Source: Fusobacteriota bacterium
GTDB lineage: Bacteria > Bacillota > TC1
Reading direction: 5' to 3'
Assembly: GCA_009773805.1 (NCBI GenBank)
Contig: WTXA01000002.1
Span: 744,001 to 808,000, forward strand
Length of the DNA stretch: 64,000 bases
Below are positions 8,491-17,799 of this stretch, in pieces. The translations under genes were made by a program, and so were the position numbers. Position 1 is the first letter of the stretch. Each line of letters starts with the position of its first letter. The notes under the pieces were generated by a model that saw only the letters and a list, made by a program, of their open reading frames with translations, was not told the DNA's origin and did no database searches.

Positions 8491-8865
8491 ATGGTTAAGA
8501 AAATTATACTGATTGTTCTTTTTTTAGCCCTAATTTCTGGGGGGACTGTTTTTGCCTTGGACAAGTTAAGTTCAAAGCAAAAAGTTGATGAGGCAATAAG
8601 TATTGAACTAGAGAAAGAAGAATACAAGAGTCCAACAACTCAGAATAAGGTTATAGAGATTATTAATCCGGCTAATCCTAATGAGATTAAAAGACATTGG
8701 ACAGGCAAGGATGGTCTGACCTATAAGTTGGAGGCTTTAAGAAATGAAGATGGTACATACACTGGAAGTATTCGAGGCTTAAATATGTATGATGGATTTA
8801 TAGAATATAACTTCATTTTTAAAGAGTTGTCACAAAGTGGATTTGATAATTTGTTCGATAAATAA
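8491..8865 (+). CDS. small secreted or membrane-anchored protein, unknown
   Basis: 124 residues with an N-terminal hydrophobic segment (about 4-23) that could be a signal peptide or anchor. A mature part follows with many charged residues and a small beta-rich C-terminal domain (DGLTYKLEALRNEDGTYTG). No family was recognised. The start is supported by TTGGAGG seven bases upstream. It has its own promoter and ends in a strong terminator, so it is probably a single-gene unit. Confidence 0.65.
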   Translation: MVKKIILIVLFLALISGGTVFALDKLSSKQKVDEAISIELEKEEYKSPTTQNKVIEIINPANPNEIKRHWTGKDGLTYKLEALRNEDGTYTGSIRGLNMYDGFIEYNFIFKELSQSGFDNLFDK

Positions 8866-8890
8866 TAAAAAGGTTGTCTTGTGACAACCT
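8866..8890. terminator. bidirectional intrinsic terminator
   Basis: AAAAAAGGTTGTC (8866-8878), TTGT loop, then GACAACCT and a T-run. It closes the + gene ending at 8865 and the - ABC transporter operon ending at 8895. Confidence 0.85.
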
Positions 8891-8894
8891 TTTT

Positions 8895-9653
8895 TTATTT
8901 ACCAAATTTACCTATAAATTCTTTAAGTCTTGGATTATCTGTTTTAAAGATATCCTCTGGAGTTCCTTCGACTTGAATAATACCATCTTCAATAAATATT
9001 ATTCTATCGGAGAGTTCCTCAGCAAAATGCATCTCATGAGTTACAATAACCATAGTCATCTTTTCCTTGGCTAATTCCTTAATGACCTTCAAAACCTCAC
9101 CTGTTAGTTCAGGATCTAGGGCTGATGTGGGCTCATCAAAGAATAATAACTTAGGTTGTAGGGCTAAAGCCCTAGCTATAGAAACACGCTGTTGCTGGCC
9201 ACCAGATAATTGAAAAGGAAAAGCCTCAGCCTTATCAGACAAACCTAACTTATCAAGAAGAATTCTTGCTCTAGTCTCAGCTTTCTTTTTACTAATACCA
9301 TCCACCAACTGAGGTGCCTCAGCAACATTCTTTAAAACACTATAGTGGGGAAATAAATTAAAATTCTGGAAAACTAATCCGAAATTCCTGCGAATTCTTT
9401 TTAAGTCTAGCTTGGAGGAATAAATGCTCTTACCACCTTTAACGTCTTTTGCTGCATATTCATCTAAATAAAGAAGATCACCCTCATCCATCTGCTCTAA
9501 CATAGTAGCACAACGCAGTAATGTAGACTTACCAGAACCAGAAGGACCGATAATAGATAAAACTTCACCTTCATTTACAGACAAAGAAACACCCTTAAGT
9601 ACTTCCAAATCTCCAAATGACTTTTTCATATCTCTAATTTCTAAAATCTTCAT
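8895..9653 (-). CDS. polar amino acid ABC transporter, ATP-binding protein (GlnQ-like)
   Basis: 252 residues. Walker A GPSGSGKST (about residues 33-41), signature [10 protein letters not shown] (about 145-154), Walker [13 protein letters not shown], and the switch His in VIVTHEMHFA. The length and the YLDE/KDVKGGK insert after Walker A are typical of the GlnQ/HisP branch. It energises uptake of a polar amino acid with the permease (11 bp upstream) and binding protein of the same - strand operon. The operon order is binding protein, permease, ATPase. Confidence 0.9.
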   Translation of the reverse strand: MKILEIRDMKKSFGDLEVLKGVSLSVNEGEVLSIIGPSGSGKSTLLRCATMLEQMDEGDLLYLDEYAAKDVKGGKSIYSSKLDLKRIRRNFGLVFQNFNLFPHYSVLKNVAEAPQLVDGISKKKAETRARILLDKLGLSDKAEAFPFQLSGGQQQRVSIARALALQPKLLFFDEPTSALDPELTGEVLKVIKELAKEKMTMVIVTHEMHFAEELSDRIIFIEDGIIQVEGTPEDIFKTDNPRLKEFIGKFGK

Positions 9654-9664
9654 AATCCCAATCC

Positions 9665-10315
9665 TTATCTATAGTAATTCATACTTTTTTCAATACGTTC
9701 CATACCAAATGCGACTACTAGATTAAACAAATAGTAGAAAAGACCGGCTATCATTAAGGGCATCATAGTAGTCTGTGAAGCAGCAATTTGCTTAGCCATT
9801 GTAAACATCTCTACAACAGAAAGAACAAAGGCTAAAGAGGTATCCTTAACTAGAGTAATAGTCTCATTAGTTATTGGTGGAAGAATTCTCTTAATCACTT
9901 GAGGTAAGATTATTCTAATAAAAGTCTGACCCTTGGAGTAACCAAGAACCTTTGCTGCTTCATATTGACCCACAGGCATAGACTCAATTCCACCTCTATA
10001 AATTTCTGCAAAATAAGCGGCATAGTTAAGAACGAAAGCCACAATTACCGCTGTAAAGCGATAAGAACTTCCTAATTGCAGGCCGAAAACATAATATGGT
10101 GCAAAAAATACCACTATAAGTTGGAGCATTAAAGGAGTCCCACGCATTACAGAAATATAGAATTTACTAATAGTTCGAATGATAAAAATCTTGGACATCC
10201 TGCCAAAGGAAACTAATAGACCAAGTGGCAAGGAAAACAACAAGGTTAAGGCAAATATTATAACAGTAGTTAAAAACCCAAGTCCAAGTTGTGTCAAAAC
10301 AAAATTAATATTCAT
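9665..10315 (-). CDS. polar amino acid ABC transporter, permease (HisM/GlnP family)
   Basis: 216 residues with about five membrane helices. The ATPase-contacting EAA loop is visible as YEAAKVLGYSKGQTFIRIILP (about residues 129-149), with RGTPLMLQL earlier, a hallmark of HisMQ-type permeases. A single permease suggests a homodimer. It lies between the ATPase gene (11 bp) and the binding-protein gene (15 bp). Confidence 0.9.
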   Translation of the reverse strand: MNINFVLTQLGLGFLTTVIIFALTLLFSLPLGLLVSFGRMSKIFIIRTISKFYISVMRGTPLMLQLIVVFFAPYYVFGLQLGSSYRFTAVIVAFVLNYAAYFAEIYRGGIESMPVGQYEAAKVLGYSKGQTFIRIILPQVIKRILPPITNETITLVKDTSLAFVLSVVEMFTMAKQIAASQTTMMPLMIAGLFYYLFNLVVAFGMERIEKSMNYYR

Positions 10316-10330
10316 TGCTTTACTCCAATT

Positions 10331-11119
10331 CTATTTCTCTCCTAGAATAACACTATTTTGCAAGTCCCATTTCTTAGCAATTTTAAGGAAAGTTCCATCA
10401 TCAAGCATTTCCATTAAAGTAGCTTCAACTTTATCTCTTAATTCTTCATTTCCAAGTAGGAAACCAACACCATATTTTTCACTTGATAAATAGTCGTCTA
10501 ATATTTCGAATGACTTGCTTTTTCTTGATTCCATTTGAGCCTTAGCAACACCAATATCCATAGCAATTGCATCAACTGTTCCCATTTCAAGTTCTAGAAA
10601 AGCAGTGTTATAGTCCCCAAACTCAATTACATTCTTAAATGAAGACTTTAAGGCTTTGTTTTCATCATCATTTAAAGCTGCTAAAGCAGAAGAGTCCTTC
10701 TGAGTGGCAATAACCTTGCCAGCTAAGTCAGCTTGGTCAGCTATTTTAGAATCAGTAGCTACAACAAATACTTGACTGTTATTAACATAAGGAGAACTCC
10801 AAGTATATTTGTCCTCTCTACCATTGATTGTAAATCCATTCCAGATACAATCAACATTCCCTGATTTTAATTCCAGATCCTTGGCATCCCAGTCGATTGG
10901 TTGTTTAACAAGTTCCCAATCATTACGTTTACTTACTTCTTCAGCTAAATCAAGGTCAAAACCAACATATTCACCCTTGTCATCAATAAAACCATAAGGT
11001 GGAAATTCAGCATCAAAGCCTACTACAAATTTTTTGTCATCCTTGGCATTTCCACCACAAGCCATTAGGAAAACAGCACCTAGAATCAATAACATTAAAA
11101 CAATTAATTTCTTATTCAT
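10331..11119 (-). CDS. polar amino acid ABC transporter, substrate-binding lipoprotein
   Basis: 262 residues from ATG 11119. A start at 11131 is also in frame, but the sequence GGAGGG (11129-11124) lies inside it and fits as the ribosome site of ATG 11119. The protein has a lipobox VFLMACGG, then FVVGFDAEFPPYGFIDDKG and YVGFDLDLAEEVSKR, the usual start of family-3 solute-binding proteins, and MDIGVAKAQ near the hinge. It captures a polar amino acid outside the cell. The ligand, perhaps glutamine or a related amino acid, is not determined. Confidence 0.9.
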   Translation of the reverse strand: MNKKLIVLMLLILGAVFLMACGGNAKDDKKFVVGFDAEFPPYGFIDDKGEYVGFDLDLAEEVSKRNDWELVKQPIDWDAKDLELKSGNVDCIWNGFTINGREDKYTWSSPYVNNSQVFVVATDSKIADQADLAGKVIATQKDSSALAALNDDENKALKSSFKNVIEFGDYNTAFLELEMGTVDAIAMDIGVAKAQMESRKSKSFEILDDYLSSEKYGVGFLLGNEELRDKVEATLMEMLDDGTFLKIAKKWDLQNSVILGEK

Positions 11120-11150
11120 ATTACCCTCCATTTATACATTTACTTAGTGT

Positions 11151-11180
11151 ATCATACCATAATTTTTTTAGACTAGTCAA
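11151..11180 (-). promoter_or_regulatory. promoter of the amino acid ABC operon
   Basis: On the - strand TTGACT (11180-11175), 18-bp spacer and TATGAT (11156-11151), 31 bp before the start codon of the binding protein. It immediately follows the terminator of the purine operon. Confidence 0.6.
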
Positions 11181-11184
11181 TAAA

Positions 11185-11218
11185 AAAGCCTTGTCCTATA
11201 TTACAAGGACAAGGCTTT
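11185..11218 (-). terminator. intrinsic terminator of the purine operon
   Basis: Perfect 12-bp stem AAAGCCTTGTCC / GGACAAGGCTTT (11185-11196 and 11207-11218), 10-nt loop, followed on the - strand by TTTTTTA. It lies six bases after the purL stop codon. Confidence 0.9.
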
Positions 11219-11223
11219 ATATA

Positions 11224-14200
11224 TTATAGAAAATATTTCACTCCATTAGTGAAGATATCCATTCGTTTTTCACCTGGAATATTCTTATAGACATCGGTCA
11301 AAAATCTCTCGCTATGAGCCATTCTTCCATATATTCTACCATCAGGAGAAAGGATGCCCTCAATGCCAGATGTTGAGCCATTTGGATTAAAGGGAAATGA
11401 TGATGATGGGATACCCTGATCATCAACATAGATGGTAGCAATTTGTCCCTTATTACTCATATGATTGATTAAAGAATCAGGTGCAGTAAAGCGACCTTCC
11501 CCATGGGAAATGGCAACAGTATATATATCACCAGGTTTAAAGTCCATTAACCAAGGAGAATTATTTGATATAACCTTTGTTCTAACAAGACTTGACTGAT
11601 GTTTACCTGAGAGGTTCATAGCCAAGGTTGGAGAGTCGTCGTCTTGTTCTAATATTTTGCCATAGGGTACCAATCCTAGTTTTAAAAGGGCTTGGAAGCC
11701 ATTGCAGATACCACACATTAAACCATCCTTTCGATATAGAAGTTCCATAACTGCAGCTTCAAGTCTTGGGTTTCTAAAAAAGGCTGCAATTAGTTTAGCT
11801 GAACCATCTGGTTCATCTCCACCGCTAAAACCGCCTGGAAGTACTATCATTTGTGATTCTAGTATCTTCCGTTCAAGTTGGAGGATAGATTCTGCCAAGG
11901 AAGTAGGAGTTAGGTTCTTAAGGATAAATATATCAGCTTCTGCTCCAGCTTGAGTCAAGGCTCTTGCTGTGTCATATTCACAATTGGTGCCAGGAAATAC
12001 TGGAACTAGTGCTTTTGGTCTAGGGGTTTTGCTGGAGGCTTTAAATATATTCTTAGTTTTATAGCTTTTTATTGGTAGCATTTTTTCTGCTGCTTTATGA
12101 TCAGTAGGAAAAATAGGGTTAAGTCTGTTTTTCCAGGTTGTTTCAAGTTCATCAAGGGATATTATCTGTTCATTAACTCTAATTTCGTATTCTGATATAG
12201 TTTCGCCAATAACTTCACCTATAGTATCAGCAATACCGTGGCAGCCATTATTGACTTCAATTAAGAAACTACCATAATCAGAAGCGAATAGTTGTTTTTC
12301 ACACATTTCTTGGATGAAGTTAAAACCGATACGATTACCAAAGGACATTTTGGCAACTGCTTCAGATATTCCACCTTTACCAAGGGCATATATGGCTTTG
12401 GCAACACCTCTGTCTCTAATATCTTCGATGTATTCAAAAGTTGTCTTAAGACTTTCTTCATTAAATAGTCCATCATCATTTTTTTCAGGAGTTATATAGA
12501 TAACCTTGTTGCCAACCTCTTTAAACTCTGGAGAGGTGATGGATTTATAGTCACCCACTGAGGCTGCAAAGGAAATCAGAGTTGGGGGAACATCAAGGTC
12601 TTCATAACTACCGGACATTGAATCCTTACCACCAATTGCTCCAATTCCTAGAGCTATTTGGGCTTCAAAAGCTCCAAGTAGGGAAGCCATTGGTAGTCCC
12701 CAACGTAGAGGATCATTTCCAAGTTTTGGGAAATATTCCTGGAAGGAAAGCCAACATTTATTTATGGTGCCTCCACCTGCAACTACTTTAGCTATTGAGT
12801 GAAGAACACTGGTATAGGCTCCTAGGTAGGGGTTGACCGAACTTGTGTAAGGGTCGAAGGAATAGGCAAATACAGAACAGGTATCAGTGGTTCCTTCAAG
12901 AACAGGAAATCTTGCTGCCATAGCTTGTATTGGTGTTAGTTGTTGTTTGCCACCATAAGGCATGAGAACAGTACCTGCACCTATTGTACTATCAAATTGT
13001 TCTCCTAATCCCTTTTGCGAACAGATGTTTAGATCACTTAATTGTGCTGTCCAACTATTTTTTCTTGGAAATTCACCCTTATATTTAGGAATATGGACTC
13101 TAGTTTTCCTACTTGCTCCATTAGAATCTAAAAATGATCTTTTTAGGGAGACTAATTCTTCACCTTGCCAGTACATTCTTAAATAGCCATCATCTGTTAC
13201 TTTGGCAATTTCTGTAGCTTCTACATTTTCCTCTTCAGCAAATTTTAGGAGGTTGGTGAGTGATTCCTTAGCAATTACTACTGCCATACGTTCTTGTGAT
13301 TCACTTATTGCTAGTTCAATACCATTAAGGCCAATGTATTTTTTTGGAATAGCATCTAGATTAATTGAAAGTGATGGGGCAAGTTCACCAACTGCTACAC
13401 TAACTCCCCCTGCACCAAAATCGTTACAACGTTTTATCAGTTTGGTGAAGTCAGGGTTTCTAAATAGTCTTTGTAGTTTTCTTTCTTCTGTTGGATTACC
13501 TTTTTGGACCTCGGCACTACAAGTAGTAAGTGAATCTTGACTGTGTGATTTTGAAGAGCCAGTAGCTCCTCCACAACCATCTCTACCTGTGCGTCCACCA
13601 ATTAGAACTACTATATCCCCATCCTTTGGTTCAGTTCTTACAACATTGGATTTTGGGACTGCACCTAATACTGCCCCTACTTCCATACGTTTGGCAACAA
13701 AGCCTGGATGATATATTTCTTCAACTAGTCCAGTTGCTAGTCCTATTTGATTCCCATAAGAACTAAAGCCATTGGCTGCACTTGTTGTTATCTTTCGCTG
13801 TGGTAGTTTGCCTGGTAGAGTAGGGGAGGAGGGATCTCCGCTGCCTGTTACTCTCATAGCTTGATAGACATAACTTCTACCTGATAGAGGATCTCTTATA
13901 GCACCACCTAAACAAGTTGCCGCACCACCATAGGGCTCAACTTCTGTTGGGTGGTTATGAGTTTCATTCTTAAACATAAAGAGGTAGTCTGTTGGTACTC
14001 CATCAATATTCACCTTAACATTAACAGAACAGGCATTAATTTCCTCGGACTCATCAAGATCTGTCATTTTGCCTATGCTTTTAAGATATTTGGCTCCGAT
14101 TGTCCCTAAATCCATTAGGGTCTTAGGTTTTTTGTTGTCTCTTAATTTTAGGTATTTTCTGTAGCTTTTTTCTATTAGTTCATCTTCAATTTCAACCTTG

Positions 14201-14895
14201 ATTAGGTTGGTGGAGAAGGTGGTATGTCTACAATGGTCTGACCAATAAGTATCTAGTATTCTAATTTCTGCCAGGTTTGGTATTCTTGCCTCATCTAGAA
14301 AATATTGTTGACAAACTTTTAAATCTTCAAGATCCATAGCTAGGGAGTAGGTCTGTAAAAATATTTTCAAATCTAGGACATTTAGTTCTAGGAAGTTTTC
14401 TAGTTGTGGAACAGCTTCAATTACACCATAATCATCTTTTAGTGTTTTAGGGTGTGTAAGAGAGGCTTCTCTTGCTTCAATTGGGTTGATAAGGTAGTTT
14501 GTAAGTTTTTCCTTATCTTCAGTTGTTAATTGACCTGAAAAAAGATAGATTGTTGCAGTTTTAACTATTGGTCTATCACCTTGATGATAGAGCTGAAAAC
14601 ATTGTGCGGCTGAGTCTCCTCTTTGGTCATATTGACCTGGAAGGTATTCTACTGCTAAAAGGAAGTCTTTAGTTATTGGAAGTTTGGTATGTATCTTATC
14701 TACTGGTGGTTCTGAAAATATATGTGGTATTGCTGCTTGGAACTTTTCCTTGGTGGTGCCTTCAACATCATAACGATTAATTATTCTGACTTTATTGATC
14801 GAAAGATTGAGTGCATGATACAGGTCCTCTTTTAGATGTCTGGCCTTAACTGCAAATTCAGATTTTTTTTCTACATAGACTCTAAATACTGCCAT
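11224..14895 (-). CDS. purL: phosphoribosylformylglycinamidine synthase, single-chain
   Basis: 1223 residues: the long one-chain FGAM synthase of many Clostridia rather than the PurS/PurQ/PurL complex. It uses ATP and glutamine to convert FGAR to FGAM. Visible parts: the synthase core with DTYWSDHCRHTTF (about 210), KNETHNHPTEVEPYGGAATC (about 309) and GAGGVSVAVGELAP (about 490), and a C-terminal glutaminase domain from about 960 with FPGTNCEYDTARAL, the nucleophile MCGICNGFQALLKLG (about 1055) and the His/Glu region ISHGEGRF. The start codon follows the purD stop directly, and its GGAGG ribosome site lies inside purD. It is the last gene of the operon. Confidence 0.95.
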   Translation of the reverse strand: MAVFRVYVEKKSEFAVKARHLKEDLYHALNLSINKVRIINRYDVEGTTKEKFQAAIPHIFSEPPVDKIHTKLPITKDFLLAVEYLPGQYDQRGDSAAQCFQLYHQGDRPIVKTATIYLFSGQLTTEDKEKLTNYLINPIEAREASLTHPKTLKDDYGVIEAVPQLENFLELNVLDLKIFLQTYSLAMDLEDLKVCQQYFLDEARIPNLAEIRILDTYWSDHCRHTTFSTNLIKVEIEDELIEKSYRKYLKLRDNKKPKTLMDLGTIGAKYLKSIGKMTDLDESEEINACSVNVKVNIDGVPTDYLFMFKNETHNHPTEVEPYGGAATCLGGAIRDPLSGRSYVYQAMRVTGSGDPSSPTLPGKLPQRKITTSAANGFSSYGNQIGLATGLVEEIYHPGFVAKRMEVGAVLGAVPKSNVVRTEPKDGDIVVLIGGRTGRDGCGGATGSSKSHSQDSLTTCSAEVQKGNPTEERKLQRLFRNPDFTKLIKRCNDFGAGGVSVAVGELAPSLSINLDAIPKKYIGLNGIELAISESQERMAVVIAKESLTNLLKFAEEENVEATEIAKVTDDGYLRMYWQGEELVSLKRSFLDSNGASRKTRVHIPKYKGEFPRKNSWTAQLSDLNICSQKGLGEQFDSTIGAGTVLMPYGGKQQLTPIQAMAARFPVLEGTTDTCSVFAYSFDPYTSSVNPYLGAYTSVLHSIAKVVAGGGTINKCWLSFQEYFPKLGNDPLRWGLPMASLLGAFEAQIALGIGAIGGKDSMSGSYEDLDVPPTLISFAASVGDYKSITSPEFKEVGNKVIYITPEKNDDGLFNEESLKTTFEYIEDIRDRGVAKAIYALGKGGISEAVAKMSFGNRIGFNFIQEMCEKQLFASDYGSFLIEVNNGCHGIADTIGEVIGETISEYEIRVNEQIISLDELETTWKNRLNPIFPTDHKAAEKMLPIKSYKTKNIFKASSKTPRPKALVPVFPGTNCEYDTARALTQAGAEADIFILKNLTPTSLAESILQLERKILESQMIVLPGGFSGGDEPDGSAKLIAAFFRNPRLEAAVMELLYRKDGLMCGICNGFQALLKLGLVPYGKILEQDDDSPTLAMNLSGKHQSSLVRTKVISNNSPWLMDFKPGDIYTVAISHGEGRFTAPDSLINHMSNKGQIATIYVDDQGIPSSSFPFNPNGSTSGIEGILSPDGRIYGRMAHSERFLTDVYKNIPGEKRMDIFTNGVKYFL

Positions 14896-16176
14896 TTAAT
14901 TGCCTCCAGCTTTCTTGCCTATATCTGTGCGGTAGTAGGCTTTTTCAAAAGTGATTTGGTTAACAGCTTTATAGGCTTTTTCTATAGCTTCATCTAAGGT
15001 ATTGCCAATGGCAGTGACTCCAAGAACTCTACCACCAGCAGTTAGAAAGTTGCCTGTTGTCTCATCTAGGGTCGTACCTGCATGATATATTTTAGTATCT
15101 GTTAGGAGGGAGGCAACTTCTAGTCCTTCTATAATATAGCCTTTTTCGTAGGCAAGTGGATAACCACCTGAGGCCATAACAACACAGACCGCCGTTCCTG
15201 GTTTTTGTTTAACTTCTACATTTTCTAATTGACCATCACAGACAGCTAGTATTAGTTCTAGCAGATCACCATCTAGAAGAGGGAGAACAACCTGGGTTTC
15301 AGGGTCTCCAAATCTGCAGTTATATTCAATAACGTATGGTCCATCTTTTGTTAGCATAAGTCCAAAATAGAGGATACCCTTGAACATTCTATCTTCTTCA
15401 AGCATACCTACAATAGTTGGTTTAAATATTTTCTCGTTACATTCCTGAGCTAAGTTTAGTGTGTAAAGGGGGTGTGGGGCAATAGCTCCCATACCACCTG
15501 TGTTTAGACCTAAATCATTGTCAAAGGCTCTTTTGTGGTCCATGGCTGAAGTTAGGGTGCGAATTATTTTGCCATCAGTAATTGCCATTACTGATATTTC
15601 TGTTCCTGTTAGGAATTCTTCAATGACAATTTGGCTGCCGCTGTTACCAAAACACTGGTCTAGCATCATGTTCTTTATGGCTTCAAGTGCTTCAGTCTCA
15701 TTTTGTGCAATAACAACACCCTTGCCAAGGGCCAGCCCATCGGCTTTTATGACAATAGGGTATTTAGTTTGTTTTCTTATATATTCCTTAGCATCACCAT
15801 AGCTAGTAAAGTTCTGGTACTCTGCAGTAGGAATTCCGTGTCTTTTCATAAAGGACTTAGCAAAGGACTTACTCCCTTCTAGAACTGCGGCGACACTTCT
15901 TGGGCCAAAGGCTTTGATACCTTGGTTTTCTAGGGCATCGACCATACCCATTACTAAGGGATCATCGGGAGTAACTATAACTAAATCTATATTCTTTTCT
16001 ATTGCAAAGTTGGTCATCTTAGCTACATCAGTTGGAGCAATATTTACACATTGGGCTATTTTAGAGATGCCACCGTTGCCAGGAGCTACAAAAATTTCAG
16101 TTTCTTGTCTACTTTCTTTAAGTTTTAGGATTAGGGCATGCTCTCTGCCACCCCCGCCTATTACTAAAATCTTCAT
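14896..16176 (-). CDS. purD: phosphoribosylamine--glycine ligase
   Basis: 426 residues, normal for GAR synthetase. It shows the N-terminal GGGGREHALILKL, an ATP-grasp domain with IVIKADGLALGKGVV, the metal/ATP motif YNCRFGDPETQVVLPLL (about 285-300) and a C-terminal GGYPLAYEKGY. It joins glycine to phosphoribosylamine. The gene is packed between purN (1 bp) and purL (0 bp). In many relatives purH lies between purN and purD; here there is no room for it. Confidence 0.95.
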   Translation of the reverse strand: MKILVIGGGGREHALILKLKESRQETEIFVAPGNGGISKIAQCVNIAPTDVAKMTNFAIEKNIDLVIVTPDDPLVMGMVDALENQGIKAFGPRSVAAVLEGSKSFAKSFMKRHGIPTAEYQNFTSYGDAKEYIRKQTKYPIVIKADGLALGKGVVIAQNETEALEAIKNMMLDQCFGNSGSQIVIEEFLTGTEISVMAITDGKIIRTLTSAMDHKRAFDNDLGLNTGGMGAIAPHPLYTLNLAQECNEKIFKPTIVGMLEEDRMFKGILYFGLMLTKDGPYVIEYNCRFGDPETQVVLPLLDGDLLELILAVCDGQLENVEVKQKPGTAVCVVMASGGYPLAYEKGYIIEGLEVASLLTDTKIYHAGTTLDETTGNFLTAGGRVLGVTAIGNTLDEAIEKAYKAVNQITFEKAYYRTDIGKKAGGN

Positions 16177-16177
16177 C

Positions 16178-16777
16178 TTATAGGCTCCTTTCTAATATTT
16201 TTCTTACCACTCGAGGTAAGACTATTTTTTCACCCTTCTCCATGACTCTTATCTGGAGGCTGGAAGGGGTGTCATTATTTTCTACCTGTACTTCTATTTT
16301 GTCTAATATCTCTCCTGAATCTGGTTCTTCTGTTACTATATGAACGGTTGCTCCAGTTATGGTTTTTTTGTCTCTAAGGACGGCTTGATGCACTTTCAGA
16401 CCATACATACCCATTCCACCATAAGCTGGTAGGAGGGAAGGGTGGATGTTAATGACAGTTCCCTTAAAGTTTTTAAGAAAGAAGGGACTCAATATTTTTA
16501 GGTAGCCAGCTAGAACTATTAGTTCGATGTGTTTTTCTTCTAATGTATTTAGTAAATCTACTTCATTAGCTACATTATCAACATTATCAACAACATCATC
16601 ATTATTATCATTCATAAATATGATAGTAGGTATATTATGTTTCTTGGCTCTTTCAAGAGCATAAGCTTTATTACTAGAGGCAACTACTAATTTTATTTGC
16701 TTACTAACTAGTTCTGTATCTATTAGGTTTTGAAGGTTAGTACCTCCACCTGAAACAAATACAGCGATATTTAACAT
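16178..16777 (-). CDS. purN: phosphoribosylglycinamide formyltransferase
   Basis: 199 residues. It shows FVSGGGTNLQNLID (phosphate loop, residues 7-20), a NIHPSLLPAYGGMGMYG active-site stretch with the catalytic Asn and His, and the ATVHIVTEEPDSGEI loop with the catalytic Asp. It formylates GAR using 10-formyl-THF. There is an unusual acidic insert NDNNDDVVDNVDNVANEVD (about 56-74), encoded by a short repeated run (16575-16613) rich in AAC/ATC-type triplets. The gene overlaps purM by 7 bp. Confidence 0.93.
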   Translation of the reverse strand: MLNIAVFVSGGGTNLQNLIDTELVSKQIKLVVASSNKAYALERAKKHNIPTIIFMNDNNDDVVDNVDNVANEVDLLNTLEEKHIELIVLAGYLKILSPFFLKNFKGTVINIHPSLLPAYGGMGMYGLKVHQAVLRDKKTITGATVHIVTEEPDSGEILDKIEVQVENNDTPSSLQIRVMEKGEKIVLPRVVRKILERSL

Positions 16778-17799
16778 ATTTCAACACCACTAAGGTCTTT
16801 AATTACAACACCAGCTTCAAAGGCATTAAGTCCTGTTTGTTTAAGTGTTTGGACAGCTGTTGCTGCATTTTCAGGTGCAACTATAGCGCACATTCCAAGT
16901 CCCATATTAAAGGTATTGTACATATCTTTTTCAGGGATATTACCCTTTTTTTGTAGTAGCTTGAATATTGGTTGTTTAGGAATTGCTTCCTTATATATTT
17001 TAGCGCTATATCCAGGTGGTAGAGCCCTAGGGATATTCTCATAAAGACCACCACCTGTAATATGACAGAGGGACTTGATTGAAACTTCCTTTTGAAGTTT
17101 TAGCATTTCTTTAACATATATTTTGGTTGGAGTTATTAGAGTATCAGCTAGTGATGCCCCTAAATCCTCCCTATATTCATTTAAATCATCATTTTCAAAT
17201 GTCTTTCTCACAAGAGAGAAACCATTGGAATGTAGACCGCTTGAGGGTACACCAATTATTATATCCCCACTAGTGATAGTGGAAGGGTCTAAAATTTTCT
17301 TCTTGTCTACCATACCAACAGCAAAACCTGCAAGATCATACTCATCTTCAGGATAGAAACCTGGCATTTCTGCAGTTTCACCACCAACCAAAGCACAACC
17401 AGCCTGGATACAACCTTCAGCAATACCAGAAACTATCTTTTCAATTCTAGTTGGGACATTCTTGCCTACAGCAATATAGTCCAGGAAGAAGAGCGGAGTA
17501 GCTCCACAACAGATAATATCGTTAACACACATGGCAACACAATCGATACCTACTGTATCATGTTTGTTTAAGGAGAAGGCAAGCTTTAGCTTGGTGCCAA
17601 CACCATCTGTACCAGAAACTAGTACTGGTTCTTCCATATTCTTAATATCTGGTTGAAAGAGGCCCGCAAAGCCACCAAGATCTGATAGCACTCCAGGTAT
17701 TTTGGTTCTTTTAACATGTTCTTTTATTAGTTCCACACCTTCATAACCAGCTGTAACATCAACACCTGCAGCCTTATAACTATCGCTAAAACTCTTCAT
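16771..17799 (-). CDS. purM: phosphoribosylformylglycinamidine cyclo-ligase
   Basis: 342 residues from ATG 17799, which has GGAGG 8 bp upstream; the in-frame extension to 17847 is a translation of purF sequence. AIR synthetase features are SYKAAGVDVTAGYE, VSGTDGVGTKLKLAF (about 60), GIDCVAMCVNDI, GGETAEMPGFY and HITGGGLYENIPR. It closes FGAM to AIR with ATP. The gene overlaps purF by 14 bp and purN by 7 bp, so translation is probably coupled. Confidence 0.95.
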   Translation of the reverse strand: MKSFSDSYKAAGVDVTAGYEGVELIKEHVKRTKIPGVLSDLGGFAGLFQPDIKNMEEPVLVSGTDGVGTKLKLAFSLNKHDTVGIDCVAMCVNDIICCGATPLFFLDYIAVGKNVPTRIEKIVSGIAEGCIQAGCALVGGETAEMPGFYPEDEYDLAGFAVGMVDKKKILDPSTITSGDIIIGVPSSGLHSNGFSLVRKTFENDDLNEYREDLGASLADTLITPTKIYVKEMLKLQKEVSIKSLCHITGGGLYENIPRALPPGYSAKIYKEAIPKQPIFKLLQKKGNIPEKDMYNTFNMGLGMCAIVAPENAATAVQTLKQTGLNAFEAGVVIKDLSGVEIC

